Assembly (NCBI GenBank): GCA_035315345.1
Contig: DATFYA010000193.1
Coordinates: forward strand, 1-64,000
DNA: 64,000 bases
Direction: 5' to 3'
Source of the DNA: Candidatus Methylomirabilota bacterium
GTDB taxonomy: Bacteria > Methylomirabilota > Methylomirabilia > Rokubacteriales > CSP1-6
A program made the translations under genes and the position numbers. Below, piece by piece: positions 24,434 through 33,852 of this stretch; position 1 is the first letter of the stretch; each line of letters starts with the position of its first letter. The notes under the pieces are model-generated. The model was not told the DNA's origin and made no database searches. It saw only the letters and a program-made list of their open reading frames with translations.

Positions 24434-25744
24434 GTGACGTTTCGCGACGTAATCCTCACGTGTCTGATCATGGGCTTGCTCCCCTTCTGTCTGAGTCGAC
24501 CCTGGATCGGAGTTCTCACGTGGTCGTGGCTCGGCTACATGAATCCGCATCGGATGACGTGGGGCTTCGCGTACGACCTGCCGTTCGGCATGATGGTCAT
24601 GCTGGCGACCGTCGTTGGGCTCGTGATCACGAGGGACAGGAAGGGGCTGCCCAACGCGATCGAGGTGTACCTGCTGCTCGCACTGTGGGGGTGGTTCCTG
24701 GTCACCACCATCTTCGCGTTCTATCCGGATGACGCCTGGATCCAGTTCAACAAGGTGTCCAAGATTCTGGTGGGCATCTTTCTCAGCCTCTTTCTCTTGC
24801 AGGACGCCCGGAAGCTCCGCGCGCTCATCTGGGTGATCGCGCTCTCCATCGGCTTCTTCGGGGTCAAGGGCGGAATCTTCTCCATCATGACCGGCGCGCA
24901 GAACCAGGTGCTGGGGCCCCGCGACTCGTTCATCTCCGGCAATACCGAGATCGGTCTCGCCCTGAACATGGTGATTCCCCTCCTCGTCTTCCTGCAGCGC
25001 GAGGAGACCAAGCTCTGGCGTCGTCGCCTGCTGATGGCGGCCGCGATCCTGTCCATCATCGCGAGCCTCGGCACGTATTCCCGGGGGGCCCTCGTCGGAC
25101 TCGCGGTCGTCGTGCCCCTCGTGTTCCTCAAGAGCCGGGCTCGCCTCATTCTTCTGCCGCTCCTGGCCGTGGCCATCTTCGTCCTGCCCTCCGTGATGCC
25201 CAGGCAGTGGCTGGAGCGCATGGGCACGATCGAGACCTATGAACAGGACGTCTCTGCGAATCAGCGCTTGAACTCGTGGTACGTCGCTCGGGAGCTGGCC
25301 AAGGACTATCCCATCATGGGAGGCGGCTTCCGGACCTTCTCGAAGGACATCTACGAGGCGTACATGCCGGGCTACAAGTACGCCGAGAACGCCCTCGACG
25401 CCCACAGCATCTACTTCCAGGTTCTGGGCGAGCATGGGTTCACCGGCCTCGCGCTCTTCGTGGCGCTCATCGCCTCCACATTGTTGAGCCTCCGGCGGAT
25501 CATCTGGAAGACTCGGCGGGAGCCCAGTCAGCAGTGGATCTGCAATTGCGCCCAGATGTTGGAAGTCAGCGTCCTCGCCTATGCGGTGAGCGGGGCATTC
25601 CTGAGCATGTCGTATTTCGACCTCTTCTATCACCAGGTCGTCATCACCGTGATCCTGAAAACCCTCATGAAGGCTCCCGCACCGGCTCCCGAACCTTCGA
25701 CCGCTCTGGAGCCGTCGGGCGCGCCGGCCCTCGCGAAAGCATAG
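24434..25744 (+). CDS. O-antigen ligase/polymerase-like membrane protein, exosortase-A-associated type
   Basis: 436 residues from GTG 24434, with GAGGAG at 24420-24425. There are about ten to eleven hydrophobic segments, including a periplasmic loop (~255-345) with the Wzy_C/WaaL features NQRLNSWYVARELAKDYPI, GGGFRTFSKDIYEAYMPGY and AHSIYFQVLGEHG. It resembles the 'probable O-glycosylation ligase, exosortase A-associated' family. It would polymerise repeat units or ligate glycan to an acceptor on the periplasmic side. A second, different ligase is at 52956-54260. The C-terminal tail is Pro/Ala-rich and probably disordered. Confidence 0.9.
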   Translation: MTFRDVILTCLIMGLLPFCLSRPWIGVLTWSWLGYMNPHRMTWGFAYDLPFGMMVMLATVVGLVITRDRKGLPNAIEVYLLLALWGWFLVTTIFAFYPDDAWIQFNKVSKILVGIFLSLFLLQDARKLRALIWVIALSIGFFGVKGGIFSIMTGAQNQVLGPRDSFISGNTEIGLALNMVIPLLVFLQREETKLWRRRLLMAAAILSIIASLGTYSRGALVGLAVVVPLVFLKSRARLILLPLLAVAIFVLPSVMPRQWLERMGTIETYEQDVSANQRLNSWYVARELAKDYPIMGGGFRTFSKDIYEAYMPGYKYAENALDAHSIYFQVLGEHGFTGLALFVALIASTLLSLRRIIWKTRREPSQQWICNCAQMLEVSVLAYAVSGAFLSMSYFDLFYHQVVITVILKTLMKAPAPAPEPSTALEPSGAPALAKA

Positions 25745-25746
25745 CC

Positions 25747-27618
25747 ATGTGCGGCATCGCCGGCCTCTTCCTGCGCAACGGCGACACGGTCGGCGAGCAG
25801 CCGCTCCAGGCGATGACCGCGTGCCTCGCTCACCGCGGTCCCGACGGAGACGGTTTCTTCCGACGCGGGCCGGTGGGCCTCGGCCACCGGCGGCTGGCCA
25901 TCATCGACCTGGTGACGGGCGATCAACCAATGTCGAGCGAGGACGGCGCGGTCACCGTGGTGTTCAACGGCGAGATCTACAACTTCCGGGAGCTGCGGCG
26001 CGAGCTGGAAGCCCGCGGCTGGCGCTTCCGGACCGCGTCCGACACCGAGGTGATCCTGCGCGCCTACGAGGAGTACGGCGTCGATTGCCTGCGCCAGCTC
26101 CGAGGCATGTTCGCCTTCGCGATCTGGGATGAGCGGCGGCATCGCCTCTTCCTGGGGCGGGACCGCGTGGGCATCAAGCCGCTCGTCTATGCGTGGGACG
26201 GCCAGCGCTTGCTCTTCGCCTCGGAGCCCAAGGCGATCCTGGAGGACCGGTCGGTCCCTCGCCGCATCGACTGGGAAGCCCTCCGCGACTACCTCACGCT
26301 CCACTACATCCCGAGCCCGCGGACGATCTTCGCGGACATCCGAAAGCTGCCGCCCGGCTGCTTCCTGACCGTCGGCCTCGACGGGGGGGAGCCCACGGTT
26401 CAGCGCTACTGGGACCTTCGCTTCGAGCCGGACGCCCGCCGGAGCGAAGCCGAGTGGCTGGAAGGGCTGCGGGCGCATCTGCACGACGCCGTCAGCAGTC
26501 ACCTGGTCAGCGACGTCCCCATCGGGGCCTTTCTCAGCGGCGGGATGGATTCCGGAACGGTGGTAGCCCTCATGGCCGGGGCGACGCGCGGGGACGTCCG
26601 CACGTTTGCCATCGGCTTCGACGAAGCCAGCCACGACGAGCTGGCCCATGCCCGGCGGGTCGCCCAGCACCACGGCACCCAGCACTTCGAGTTCGTGGTC
26701 AAGCCAGATGCCCTCGAGGTCCTGCCCAAGCTGGTCTGGCAATTCGACGAGCCCTTCGCGGACTCGTCGGCCATTCCGACGTATTTCGTCTCGAAGATCA
26801 CCCGGGAGCACGTCACGGTTGCCCTATCCGGCGACGGAGGCGACGAGAACTTCCTCGGCTACTCGCGATACGTGCGTGCGCTGGCCCTCCACGACCGACT
26901 CGACCGGTTTCCGGGCGTGCTGGCCCGATCGCTCTTTCGCTGGGCCGCGCGGCTGTCTCCGGACACCCTCCGTGGGCACGGCTATCTCGAAATGCTGGGA
27001 TCCGACCCCGTCGCGCGCTACTTCCGGCTCATGGCCTTCCAGCGGAGCGAGGGTCTGCGGCGCATCCTCTCCGCGGACGCTCGGCAGCAGGTAAGCCCCT
27101 GCGTGACTCCAAGGCTGTTCGACACGCTGAGCGCGGCGGCCGGGGCGCCCGACTACGCGTCGACGCTTCAGTCCATCGACGTGCGGTGCTATTTGCCAGA
27201 GGACATCCTCACGAAGGTCGACAAGGCCAGCATGCTCGTCTCGCTGGAGAGCCGGGTGCCGCTGCTCGACCACGTTCTGATGGAGTTCGTGGCGACCATG
27301 CCGACCGGGCTGAAGTTCCAGAACGGCGCGGGGAAGGCGATCTTGAAGAAGGCGATGGCCGATCGGCTGCCCCCGGAGACGCTCAGCCGCCGCAAGATGG
27401 GCTTCGGCGTCCCCCTCGCCGAATGGTTCCGTCGGGACTTGGGCGCCTATACTCGGGAGGTGCTGGAGGGACGACGAACCCGCGAGCGCGGTCTACTCGA
27501 TCCCCGCGCGGTGTCCGCGGTGCTGGACGAGCACCAGAGCGGCGCGCGGGACCGCTCCAGCCAGATCTGGGCGCTGCTCTGCCTCGAGGAATGGGCCCGT
27601 CGATGGCTGGACCGATGA
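25747..27618 (+). CDS. asnB: Asparagine synthetase-type amidotransferase (complete active sites)
   Basis: 623 residues. The ATG gives MCGIAGLF with Cys2, AHRGPDGDGF and VFNGEIYNF, so the glutaminase is intact. The synthetase has LSGGMDSGTV (~263), GDGGDENFLGYSRY and KMGFGVPLAEWF. It matches the exosortase-A-system amidotransferase group more than housekeeping AsnB. The probable role is amidation of a uronic acid in the EPS unit, or modification of another acceptor, using Gln as N donor; the acceptor is inferred. It starts 2 bp after the O-ligase stop and overlaps the next GT4 by 4 bp. It forms an asnB-GT4-asnB block with 28742. Confidence 0.92.
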   Translation: MCGIAGLFLRNGDTVGEQPLQAMTACLAHRGPDGDGFFRRGPVGLGHRRLAIIDLVTGDQPMSSEDGAVTVVFNGEIYNFRELRRELEARGWRFRTASDTEVILRAYEEYGVDCLRQLRGMFAFAIWDERRHRLFLGRDRVGIKPLVYAWDGQRLLFASEPKAILEDRSVPRRIDWEALRDYLTLHYIPSPRTIFADIRKLPPGCFLTVGLDGGEPTVQRYWDLRFEPDARRSEAEWLEGLRAHLHDAVSSHLVSDVPIGAFLSGGMDSGTVVALMAGATRGDVRTFAIGFDEASHDELAHARRVAQHHGTQHFEFVVKPDALEVLPKLVWQFDEPFADSSAIPTYFVSKITREHVTVALSGDGGDENFLGYSRYVRALALHDRLDRFPGVLARSLFRWAARLSPDTLRGHGYLEMLGSDPVARYFRLMAFQRSEGLRRILSADARQQVSPCVTPRLFDTLSAAAGAPDYASTLQSIDVRCYLPEDILTKVDKASMLVSLESRVPLLDHVLMEFVATMPTGLKFQNGAGKAILKKAMADRLPPETLSRRKMGFGVPLAEWFRRDLGAYTREVLEGRRTRERGLLDPRAVSAVLDEHQSGARDRSSQIWALLCLEEWARRWLDR

Positions 27619-28739
27619 TTCACGCGGTCCATGTGCTCGATTCGCTCGCCGTCGGCGGCATGGAGAACGGGGTGGTGAACCTCATCAACGCCACCCGCGA
27701 CCGCCTCCGCCACACCGTCGTCGCGATGAGCGCACGAGGACCGCTCAGCGAGCGCCTGCCCGCCTCCGTCGCCGTTCACTGCATCGGGAAACGGGCCGGC
27801 ATGGATCTCGGGGCGGTGCTCCGACTCGGGCGGCTCCTGCGGAGCCTTCGTCCCGACGTGGTCCACTCTCGCAACTGGGGCGCCCTGGACACGGTGGTCG
27901 CGGCTCGGTTGGTCGGCATCCGGACGCTGGTGCACGGCGAGCATGGGCGCGAGGCCAAGGATCCTGGCGGCCTCGACCCACGGCGTAATCGTCTGCGGCG
28001 CCTCCTGTCGCCGCTGGTTTCTCGGTTCGTCACCGTGTCGTTCGATCTACGGCGCTGGCTGATCGCGACCGTGAGGATTCCGGCCCACAAGGTGGTCACG
28101 ATCCACAACGGAGTCGACACCAGCCGGTTCTGCCCGGGCGATTCGGCCGAGGCGCGAGAGGCGCTGGGTCTGCCGATTGCGGCCGCCGTGGTCGGGACCA
28201 TCGGGCGGCTCGATCCGGTCAAGGACCACGCTGGTCTGATCACGGCCTTCTCGGGCCTCGCCGGATCCGAGGCACGCCCGATCCTGGCCATCGTGGGCGA
28301 GGGCCCTTCCCGTTCGGCGCTCGAGAGCGAGATCAGGCAGCGCGGCCTCTCGGACCGGGTTCGGCTCCTCGGAGAGCGCCGTGACGTTCCCACGCTGCTC
28401 CGGGCGCTCGACGTCTTCGTGCTGCCGTCGCGCGCCGAGGGCATGTCCAACACGATTCTCGAGGCCATGGCCACCGGCCTCCCGGTGATCGCGACGGACG
28501 TCGGCGGCAATCCCGAGCTGGTCGAGCCCGACGTGACCGGTCGCCTGGTCCCGTCGGGCGACCCCAACGCTTTGGAGGCGGCCCTGCGCGTCTACGTCTC
28601 CGATTCGTATCTCCGGAGCCAACAGGGCAAGGCGGGGCGGGAGCGAGTCCTTCAGCATTTCTCCCTCGACCGGATGGCTCAAGCTCATCGTGGCCTCTAC
28701 ACGTCCCTCTGCCGGGCCCCGCAGGCCGGGGAGGCATAG
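27615..28739 (+). CDS. GT4 glycosyltransferase, PEP-CTERM/EpsH1-associated ('stp2'-like)
   Basis: 374 residues from the ATGA-coupled ATG at 27615; an ATG at 27603 would add MAGP. Motifs are HVLDSLAVGGMENGVVNLIN (acceptor loop), HSRNWGALDTVVAARLVG, VTIHNGVDTSRF, VGTIGRLDPVKDH, and PSRAEGMSNTILEAMATGLPV. This is the classic stp2 form found in PEP-CTERM EPS loci. It lies between two asnB-like genes, which suggests that the amidated sugar and this transfer step belong together (inference). Confidence 0.91.
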   Translation: MIHAVHVLDSLAVGGMENGVVNLINATRDRLRHTVVAMSARGPLSERLPASVAVHCIGKRAGMDLGAVLRLGRLLRSLRPDVVHSRNWGALDTVVAARLVGIRTLVHGEHGREAKDPGGLDPRRNRLRRLLSPLVSRFVTVSFDLRRWLIATVRIPAHKVVTIHNGVDTSRFCPGDSAEAREALGLPIAAAVVGTIGRLDPVKDHAGLITAFSGLAGSEARPILAIVGEGPSRSALESEIRQRGLSDRVRLLGERRDVPTLLRALDVFVLPSRAEGMSNTILEAMATGLPVIATDVGGNPELVEPDVTGRLVPSGDPNALEAALRVYVSDSYLRSQQGKAGRERVLQHFSLDRMAQAHRGLYTSLCRAPQAGEA

Positions 28740-28741
28740 CC

Positions 28742-30658
28742 ATGTGTGGCATCGCCGGCCTGGTGCACGCTGATCCGCGTTATCCCCTCGACCGTGACCT
28801 GCTGGAGCGGATGACCGCGGCTCTCGCTCACCGCGGGCCGAACGCGCAGGGGCTCCAGACCTGGCCCGGAGCGGCCCTGGGGCACCGCCGGCTCAGCATC
28901 ATCGACCTCGCGACCGGCGACCAGCCGATCTTCAGCGAAGATGGGCGCAAGGCGGTGATCCTGAACGGAGAGATCTACAACTTCCAGGCGCTGCGTCAGG
29001 AGCTGGAAGCCCGGGGCCATCGCTTCTCCACGCGCTCCGACACCGAGGCGATCGTGCACGCCTACGAGGAATACGGGTCACGATGCGTGGAGCGCCTTCA
29101 GGGGATGTTCGCCTTCGCCCTCTGGGACGAGGACAACCGACGCTTGCTTCTCGCGCGGGACCGCGTCGGCAAGAAGCCGCTCTACTACTGGCAGGACGGC
29201 GAGCGCCTCCTGTTCGCGTCCGAGCTCAAGGCCATCCTGCAGGACGCCTCGCTCAAGCGGGCGGTCAATCTCGAGGCGCTCGATGCCTACCTGTCGCTCG
29301 GCGCGGTCCAGGCGCCACTGACGATCCTCCAGGGCGTCTTCCAGCTTCGGCCGGCCCATTTCATGGTGTGGCAGGACGGCACGATCCAGACCGCCGAGTA
29401 CTGGGACGTGCCGATCACCGGCCCTGTCTCCCGAAGCGAGGATCAAGCCCTCGAGGAGCTGGGACACGTCTTCGGCGAAGCGGTCCGCGACCGACTGGTC
29501 AGCGATGTACCGATCGGGGCCTTCCTGAGCGGTGGCGTCGATTCGAGCGCCGTCGTCGAGGCGATGACCCGCCTCTCCGGGCGTCCCGTGGTCACCACCA
29601 GCATCGGGTTCCGCGAGCAGACCTTCAACGAGCTCGAGCACGCGCGGGCCGTGGCCCAGGCGGTATCCAGCGATCACCACGAAGTCATGGTCGAGGCCCG
29701 CGCGGCGGAGGTTCTCCCCCGGCTGGCCTGGCATCTGGATGAGCCGTTTGCCGATTCGTCCGCCCTGCCCACGTACTATGTCGCCAAGGCCGCTCGGGAG
29801 CGGGTGACGGTCGCGCTATCCGGGGACGGCGGTGACGAGGTCTTCGCCGGTTACCAGCGCCGCTACGGCCTCAATCGCTCGGAAGCCCGGCTGCGGCGAC
29901 GGCTCCCCGGTTGGCTGCGCCATGGCGTGCTCGGTCCGCTCGGCCGCGTGTATCCCAAGGCCGACTGGCTTCCCCGCCCGCTGCGGGCCCGCTATTTCCT
30001 ACAGAACCTCGGCATCAGCTTCGAGCGCGCGTACTTCGCCGATCTGTGCCTCCTTCGTGACGACGAGAAGGCCGCCCTGCTGTCGCCGGAGGTGCAGGGG
30101 CAGCTGCGCGGCCACGAGCCCTTCACCGCCTTCTCGCGACACTTCGAGCGCACCCGGGGGCTGGACGATCTGAGCCGGCTGCTCTACGTCGACCTCAAGA
30201 CCTGGCTGGCCAACGACATGCTCGTGAAGGTGGACCGCATGAGCATGGCCCATGGCCTCGAGATTCGCTCGCCTCTGTTGGACCAGCGGGTGATCGAATT
30301 TGCCGCGACGGTGCCGTCCGACCTGAAGTACCGCGGCCGCACCTCCAAGTACCTCCTCAAGCGCTACCTGGAAGGTCGCGTTCCTCAGTCCGCGATCTAT
30401 CGCCCGAAGCAAGGGTTCGAGATCCCTCTCGCCCGGTGGCTGCGCTCGGACCTGCGGGACCTCGCCCAGGACCTGCTCTTCGCGCCGCGTTCACTCGGGC
30501 GAGGCTTCATTCGGCCGGAGCGGTTGCGGGCCCTGTGGCGACGACATCAAGGGGGCATCGGCAACCACGCGCCCCAGCTCTGGTCGGTGATGATGCTCGA
30601 GCTGTGGAGCCGCACGTTCCTGGATCGGGGTACCGAGCACGGGCCGGTGACCGTATGA
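28742..30658 (+). CDS. asnB: Asparagine synthetase-type amidotransferase, second complete copy
   Basis: 638 residues. It starts MCGIAGLVHAD with Cys2. AHRGPN replaces the usual HRGPD, ILNGEIYNF is intact, and the synthetase loop is LSGGVDSSAV (~263). GDGGDEVFAGYQRRYGLNR and KQGFEIPLARWL follow. It is clearly paralogous to the 25747 gene but not a recent copy. It likely amidates a carboxyl group on an EPS sugar. It starts 2 bp after the GT4 stop and overlaps the methyltransferase by 4 bp (ATGA). Confidence 0.92.
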   Translation: MCGIAGLVHADPRYPLDRDLLERMTAALAHRGPNAQGLQTWPGAALGHRRLSIIDLATGDQPIFSEDGRKAVILNGEIYNFQALRQELEARGHRFSTRSDTEAIVHAYEEYGSRCVERLQGMFAFALWDEDNRRLLLARDRVGKKPLYYWQDGERLLFASELKAILQDASLKRAVNLEALDAYLSLGAVQAPLTILQGVFQLRPAHFMVWQDGTIQTAEYWDVPITGPVSRSEDQALEELGHVFGEAVRDRLVSDVPIGAFLSGGVDSSAVVEAMTRLSGRPVVTTSIGFREQTFNELEHARAVAQAVSSDHHEVMVEARAAEVLPRLAWHLDEPFADSSALPTYYVAKAARERVTVALSGDGGDEVFAGYQRRYGLNRSEARLRRRLPGWLRHGVLGPLGRVYPKADWLPRPLRARYFLQNLGISFERAYFADLCLLRDDEKAALLSPEVQGQLRGHEPFTAFSRHFERTRGLDDLSRLLYVDLKTWLANDMLVKVDRMSMAHGLEIRSPLLDQRVIEFAATVPSDLKYRGRTSKYLLKRYLEGRVPQSAIYRPKQGFEIPLARWLRSDLRDLAQDLLFAPRSLGRGFIRPERLRALWRRHQGGIGNHAPQLWSVMMLELWSRTFLDRGTEHGPVTV

Positions 30659-31401
30659 GCCGTTTCGAGACCGAGTGGCGGGCTCGCTTCGAGCGTTACG
30701 GCCACCTCTACACCGACGAGGCTCAGATTTCTGGCTGGTCGGCCGAAGGCCTCCGTCGCCGGGTCGAGCTGTTCCAGCGGCTCATCGAGCCACCCCCCTC
30801 GGGGTCCCCGGCCACGGCGCTTGAGCTCGGCTGCGGCGCCGGCACGTACGTGCGGTGGCTGGCCGGCCTCGGGTACCGGACGGTCGGGCTGGACTACTCG
30901 CTGGCCACGCTTGGTCGGGCCATCGCGGCAGATTCCGGCGGTAAGGGATCGTACGTGGCGGGGGAAGCCTACGCGCTGCCATGCCGCTCCGGCAGCCTCG
31001 ACCTGGTCGTCTCCATCGGTGTGCTACAGGCGCTCGCCGAGCCGCGGCGGGCCATCGAGGAGATCGCCCGGGTGTTGCGCCCGGGCGGGCGGCTCGTCGT
31101 CGAAGTGCTGAACAGCAGGGCGGCGGTGGCGATGGCGCGGCGAGCCTATCAACGGCTGAGGGGCATGCCGCCGCGGGTTGTCACGTACAATCCCGCTCAA
31201 GTCACCCGCTGGCTGTCGGATCACGGCATCCGTGTCGAGCAGGAGGCGGCGCTCTGTTTGCCGCCTCGTCAGCTGCCGGGCCTGGGACGGCTGCTTCAGG
31301 CGGGACCGATCCAGATGGCGGTGAACCGGGTGCCGGCTCTGGCACGCGCGCTGGCGCACGCGGTGTGGCTCGTCGGCCGAGCCCGGGAGGCTCGCTCATG
31401 A
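30655..31401 (+). CDS. SAM-dependent methyltransferase (class I)
   Basis: 248 residues. The SAM-binding motif ALELGCGAGTYVRWL is at ~54-68, then VGLDYS, the motif around LDLVVSIGVLQAL (~122-134), and VLRPGGRLVVEVLN. This is the Methyltransf_11/25 fold. The substrate is not visible. In this operon a sugar O-methylation, possibly a chain-terminating cap recognised by the Wzt C-terminal domain, is attractive but unproved. An ATGA overlap joins it to the genes on both sides. Confidence 0.87.
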   Translation: MSRFETEWRARFERYGHLYTDEAQISGWSAEGLRRRVELFQRLIEPPPSGSPATALELGCGAGTYVRWLAGLGYRTVGLDYSLATLGRAIAADSGGKGSYVAGEAYALPCRSGSLDLVVSIGVLQALAEPRRAIEEIARVLRPGGRLVVEVLNSRAAVAMARRAYQRLRGMPPRVVTYNPAQVTRWLSDHGIRVEQEAALCLPPRQLPGLGRLLQAGPIQMAVNRVPALARALAHAVWLVGRAREARS

Positions 31402-32603
31402 GGGTGCTGCACATCCTCGATCATTCGCTTCCCGTCATGAGCGGCTACAGCACTCGGAGCCACAACATCATCACGTTCCAGCGCCGACTGGGATTCCAGC
31501 CGGTGGTGCTGACATCACCCAAGCATCCACGGGGCGGCCCCCCCTGCGAGACGCGGAACGGCATTCCCTACTACCGCACGCAGCGGCCGACCCGCAAGCG
31601 CACCCTGCCCTACGCCTCGGAGCTGGCGATGATGGCGCGCTTCGCGCGACGCATCCGGGATGTCGCCCGGGCGGAGGACGTGAAGGTCCTCCACGCTCAC
31701 TCGCCCGTGCTGAACGGCTTGCCCGCCATCTGGGCGGCCCGACGGCTGGGCCTGCCCGCAGTCTACGAGTCGCGGGCCTTCTGGGAGGACGCGGCGGTCG
31801 ACCACGGAACCACCCGTGAGAACTCGGTGCGCTACCGCATCACCCGCGCGCTGGAGACCCTCGCCTTCCGGCAGGCGACGCGCGTCGTGGTCATCGCGCA
31901 CGCGATGAGACAGGAGGTCATCGGCCGCGGGATCGCGGCGGACCGCATCCACGTGGTGCCGAACGGCGTTGACGCCGACCGTTTCAGCCCGGCCCCACGT
32001 GACGAGGCGCTGGCCCAGCGGCTCGGCCTCACCGATGGGCCGGTCTTCGGCTTCATCGGCTCCTTCTACCACTACGAGGGTCTGCGGTTCCTGGTCGAGA
32101 CGTTCCCGGCCCTGCGCGAGCGCATCCCGGGCGCACGGATCCTTCTCGTCGGCGGCGGCGAGGACGAGGCGGCTCTCCGCGCCGCCGCGGTGGACGGCGT
32201 CATCTTTGCCGGACAAGTGCCCTACAACCGGGTCACCGACTACTACTCGCTGATCGACGTATTCGTGTGCCCGCGCCGACGCATGCGGCTCACCGAGCTC
32301 GTGACTCCGCTGAAGCCGCTCGAGGCCATGGCCGCCGGGCTCCCGGTCCTGGCCAGCGACGTGGGTGGCCTCGCCGAGCTGATCGAGCACGGCACGACCG
32401 GGCTGCTCTTCCGGGCCGATGACGCGGCGGCCTTCGTGCGGGAGGCGGTGAATCTGGCCTCCGATCCCGCGCTGTGCGCCAAGCTCGGCGCGCGGGCCCG
32501 GGAGCACGTGCGCGCCGAGCGCACCTGGGATCGAGTCGTGTCACGGTATCCGGCGATCTACGGGTTCGAGCCCGCCACCGCCGCGGCGGCGCATTCTCGC
32601 TGA
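31398..32603 (+). CDS. GT4 glycosyltransferase, exosortase-A-associated ('stp3'-like)
   Basis: 401 residues. It opens RVLHILDHSLPVMSGYSTRS, the signature of the PEP-CTERM/exosortase-A GT4 family ('stp3'). Further motifs are PAVYESRAFWEDAAVDHG, HVVPNGVDADRFSP, FGFIGSFYHYEGL, and the acidic/donor block RRRMRLTELVTPLKPLEAMAAG. It likely adds one sugar to the lipid-linked unit. ATG at 31398 overlaps the methyltransferase stop. Confidence 0.91.
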   Translation: MRVLHILDHSLPVMSGYSTRSHNIITFQRRLGFQPVVLTSPKHPRGGPPCETRNGIPYYRTQRPTRKRTLPYASELAMMARFARRIRDVARAEDVKVLHAHSPVLNGLPAIWAARRLGLPAVYESRAFWEDAAVDHGTTRENSVRYRITRALETLAFRQATRVVVIAHAMRQEVIGRGIAADRIHVVPNGVDADRFSPAPRDEALAQRLGLTDGPVFGFIGSFYHYEGLRFLVETFPALRERIPGARILLVGGGEDEAALRAAAVDGVIFAGQVPYNRVTDYYSLIDVFVCPRRRMRLTELVTPLKPLEAMAAGLPVLASDVGGLAELIEHGTTGLLFRADDAAAFVREAVNLASDPALCAKLGARAREHVRAERTWDRVVSRYPAIYGFEPATAAAAHSR

Positions 32604-32607
32604 CGGT

Positions 32608-33852
32608 ATGCCGCCTCGCGTCCTGGTCCTCAGCTCGGTCTTTCCGAACCCGCGTCAGCCCGCGTTCGGAGTCTTCGTTCGGGAGCGTGTGCGGCGGGTC
32701 GCTCGTCGCTGCGAGGTTCAGGTGATCGCGCCCCTGCCGTGGTTCCCGATGAATCGGCTCATCCGGGGAGACCGGTGGAGTGGGATCTCTCCTCTTGAGA
32801 CACTGCCGGGCCTGCCGCCGATCCACCATCCGCGCTTCTTCTGCATCCCGCGGCACTTCAAGCAGCTGGATGGCCTGCTCTACGCAGCCTCGCTCCTGCC
32901 GGTCCTCTTGCGGCTGCGGCAGCGCTTTCCGTTCGACGTGATCGACGCGCAGTTCGACTACCCGGATGGGGTCGGCGCCGTGCTACTCGCCAAGCTGCTG
33001 CGGTGCCCGGTGACCGTCACCCTCCGGGGTAGCATCGTGCGCCTGGCTGGCTATCCCCTCCACCGTCCTCAGCTTCGCTGGGCGCTGCGAGCCGCGGATC
33101 GGGTCATCTCGGTGAGCCGCTCGCTCAAGGACACCGCGATGGCGATCGGCGTGCCCGGCGAGCAGATCCGGGTCATTTCGAACGGGGTGGATACCGAGCG
33201 GTTTTTCCCCATGAGCCGCGTCGCGGCCCGGGAGGCGCTGGGGCTTCCGCTGGATCGGCGAATCATCCTGTCGATCGGCGGGCTCAACGAGGGCAAGGGG
33301 CATCACCACGTCATCGAGATCCTCCCCGCGCTCCGGGAGCGGCACCCGGATCTCCTCTACGTCATTGTGGGAGGCGGACAGCCCGGCAACAGTTACCGGC
33401 CCGTTCTGGAGCGGATGATCCGCGATCGCGGGCTGGAGTCGCACGTGCTTCTGGCCGGCGAGCGCGCCCACGACGAGATCCCGCGCTGGATGGGAGCGGC
33501 GGACCTCTTCTGCCTGGCGACCCGGTCGGAAGGCTGGGCCAACGTGCTGCTCGAAGCGCTGGCGTGCGGTCGGCCGGTGGTGAGCACCCGCGTGGGCGGC
33601 AATGCCGAGATCGTCACCGGCGAGCACCTGGGGCTGCTGGCTCCCTATGGCGACGGCCCGGCGCTCGAGCGGACCCTCCTGGACGTGCTCGACCGGCGCT
33701 GGGAAGCGGAGACGCTCGCGGACCACGCCCGCCGTCACTCCTGGGACGCCACCGCCGACCAGGTACTCGAGGAGCTGACCCGGTTGGTTCCGGGCGGCGC
33801 GACGGCCGATGGCGCGGAGGCGGCGCGTACTGCCGCGGGGCGGCGAAGTTGA
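32608..33852 (+). CDS. GT4 glycosyltransferase (TuaC-like)
   Basis: 414 residues. The N-terminus VLVLSSVFPNPRQPAFGVFV, then PVTVTLRGSIVRL, VISNGVDTERFFP, ILSIGGLNEGKGHHHVIE and TRSEGWANVLLEALACGRPVV give a textbook GT4 of the group that includes the teichuronic-acid enzyme TuaC. The last ~25 residues are Ala/Gly-rich. The stop TGA shares one base with the next ATG (TGATG). It is the last glycosyltransferase of the first cassette. Confidence 0.9.
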   Translation: MPPRVLVLSSVFPNPRQPAFGVFVRERVRRVARRCEVQVIAPLPWFPMNRLIRGDRWSGISPLETLPGLPPIHHPRFFCIPRHFKQLDGLLYAASLLPVLLRLRQRFPFDVIDAQFDYPDGVGAVLLAKLLRCPVTVTLRGSIVRLAGYPLHRPQLRWALRAADRVISVSRSLKDTAMAIGVPGEQIRVISNGVDTERFFPMSRVAAREALGLPLDRRIILSIGGLNEGKGHHHVIEILPALRERHPDLLYVIVGGGQPGNSYRPVLERMIRDRGLESHVLLAGERAHDEIPRWMGAADLFCLATRSEGWANVLLEALACGRPVVSTRVGGNAEIVTGEHLGLLAPYGDGPALERTLLDVLDRRWEAETLADHARRHSWDATADQVLEELTRLVPGGATADGAEAARTAAGRRS

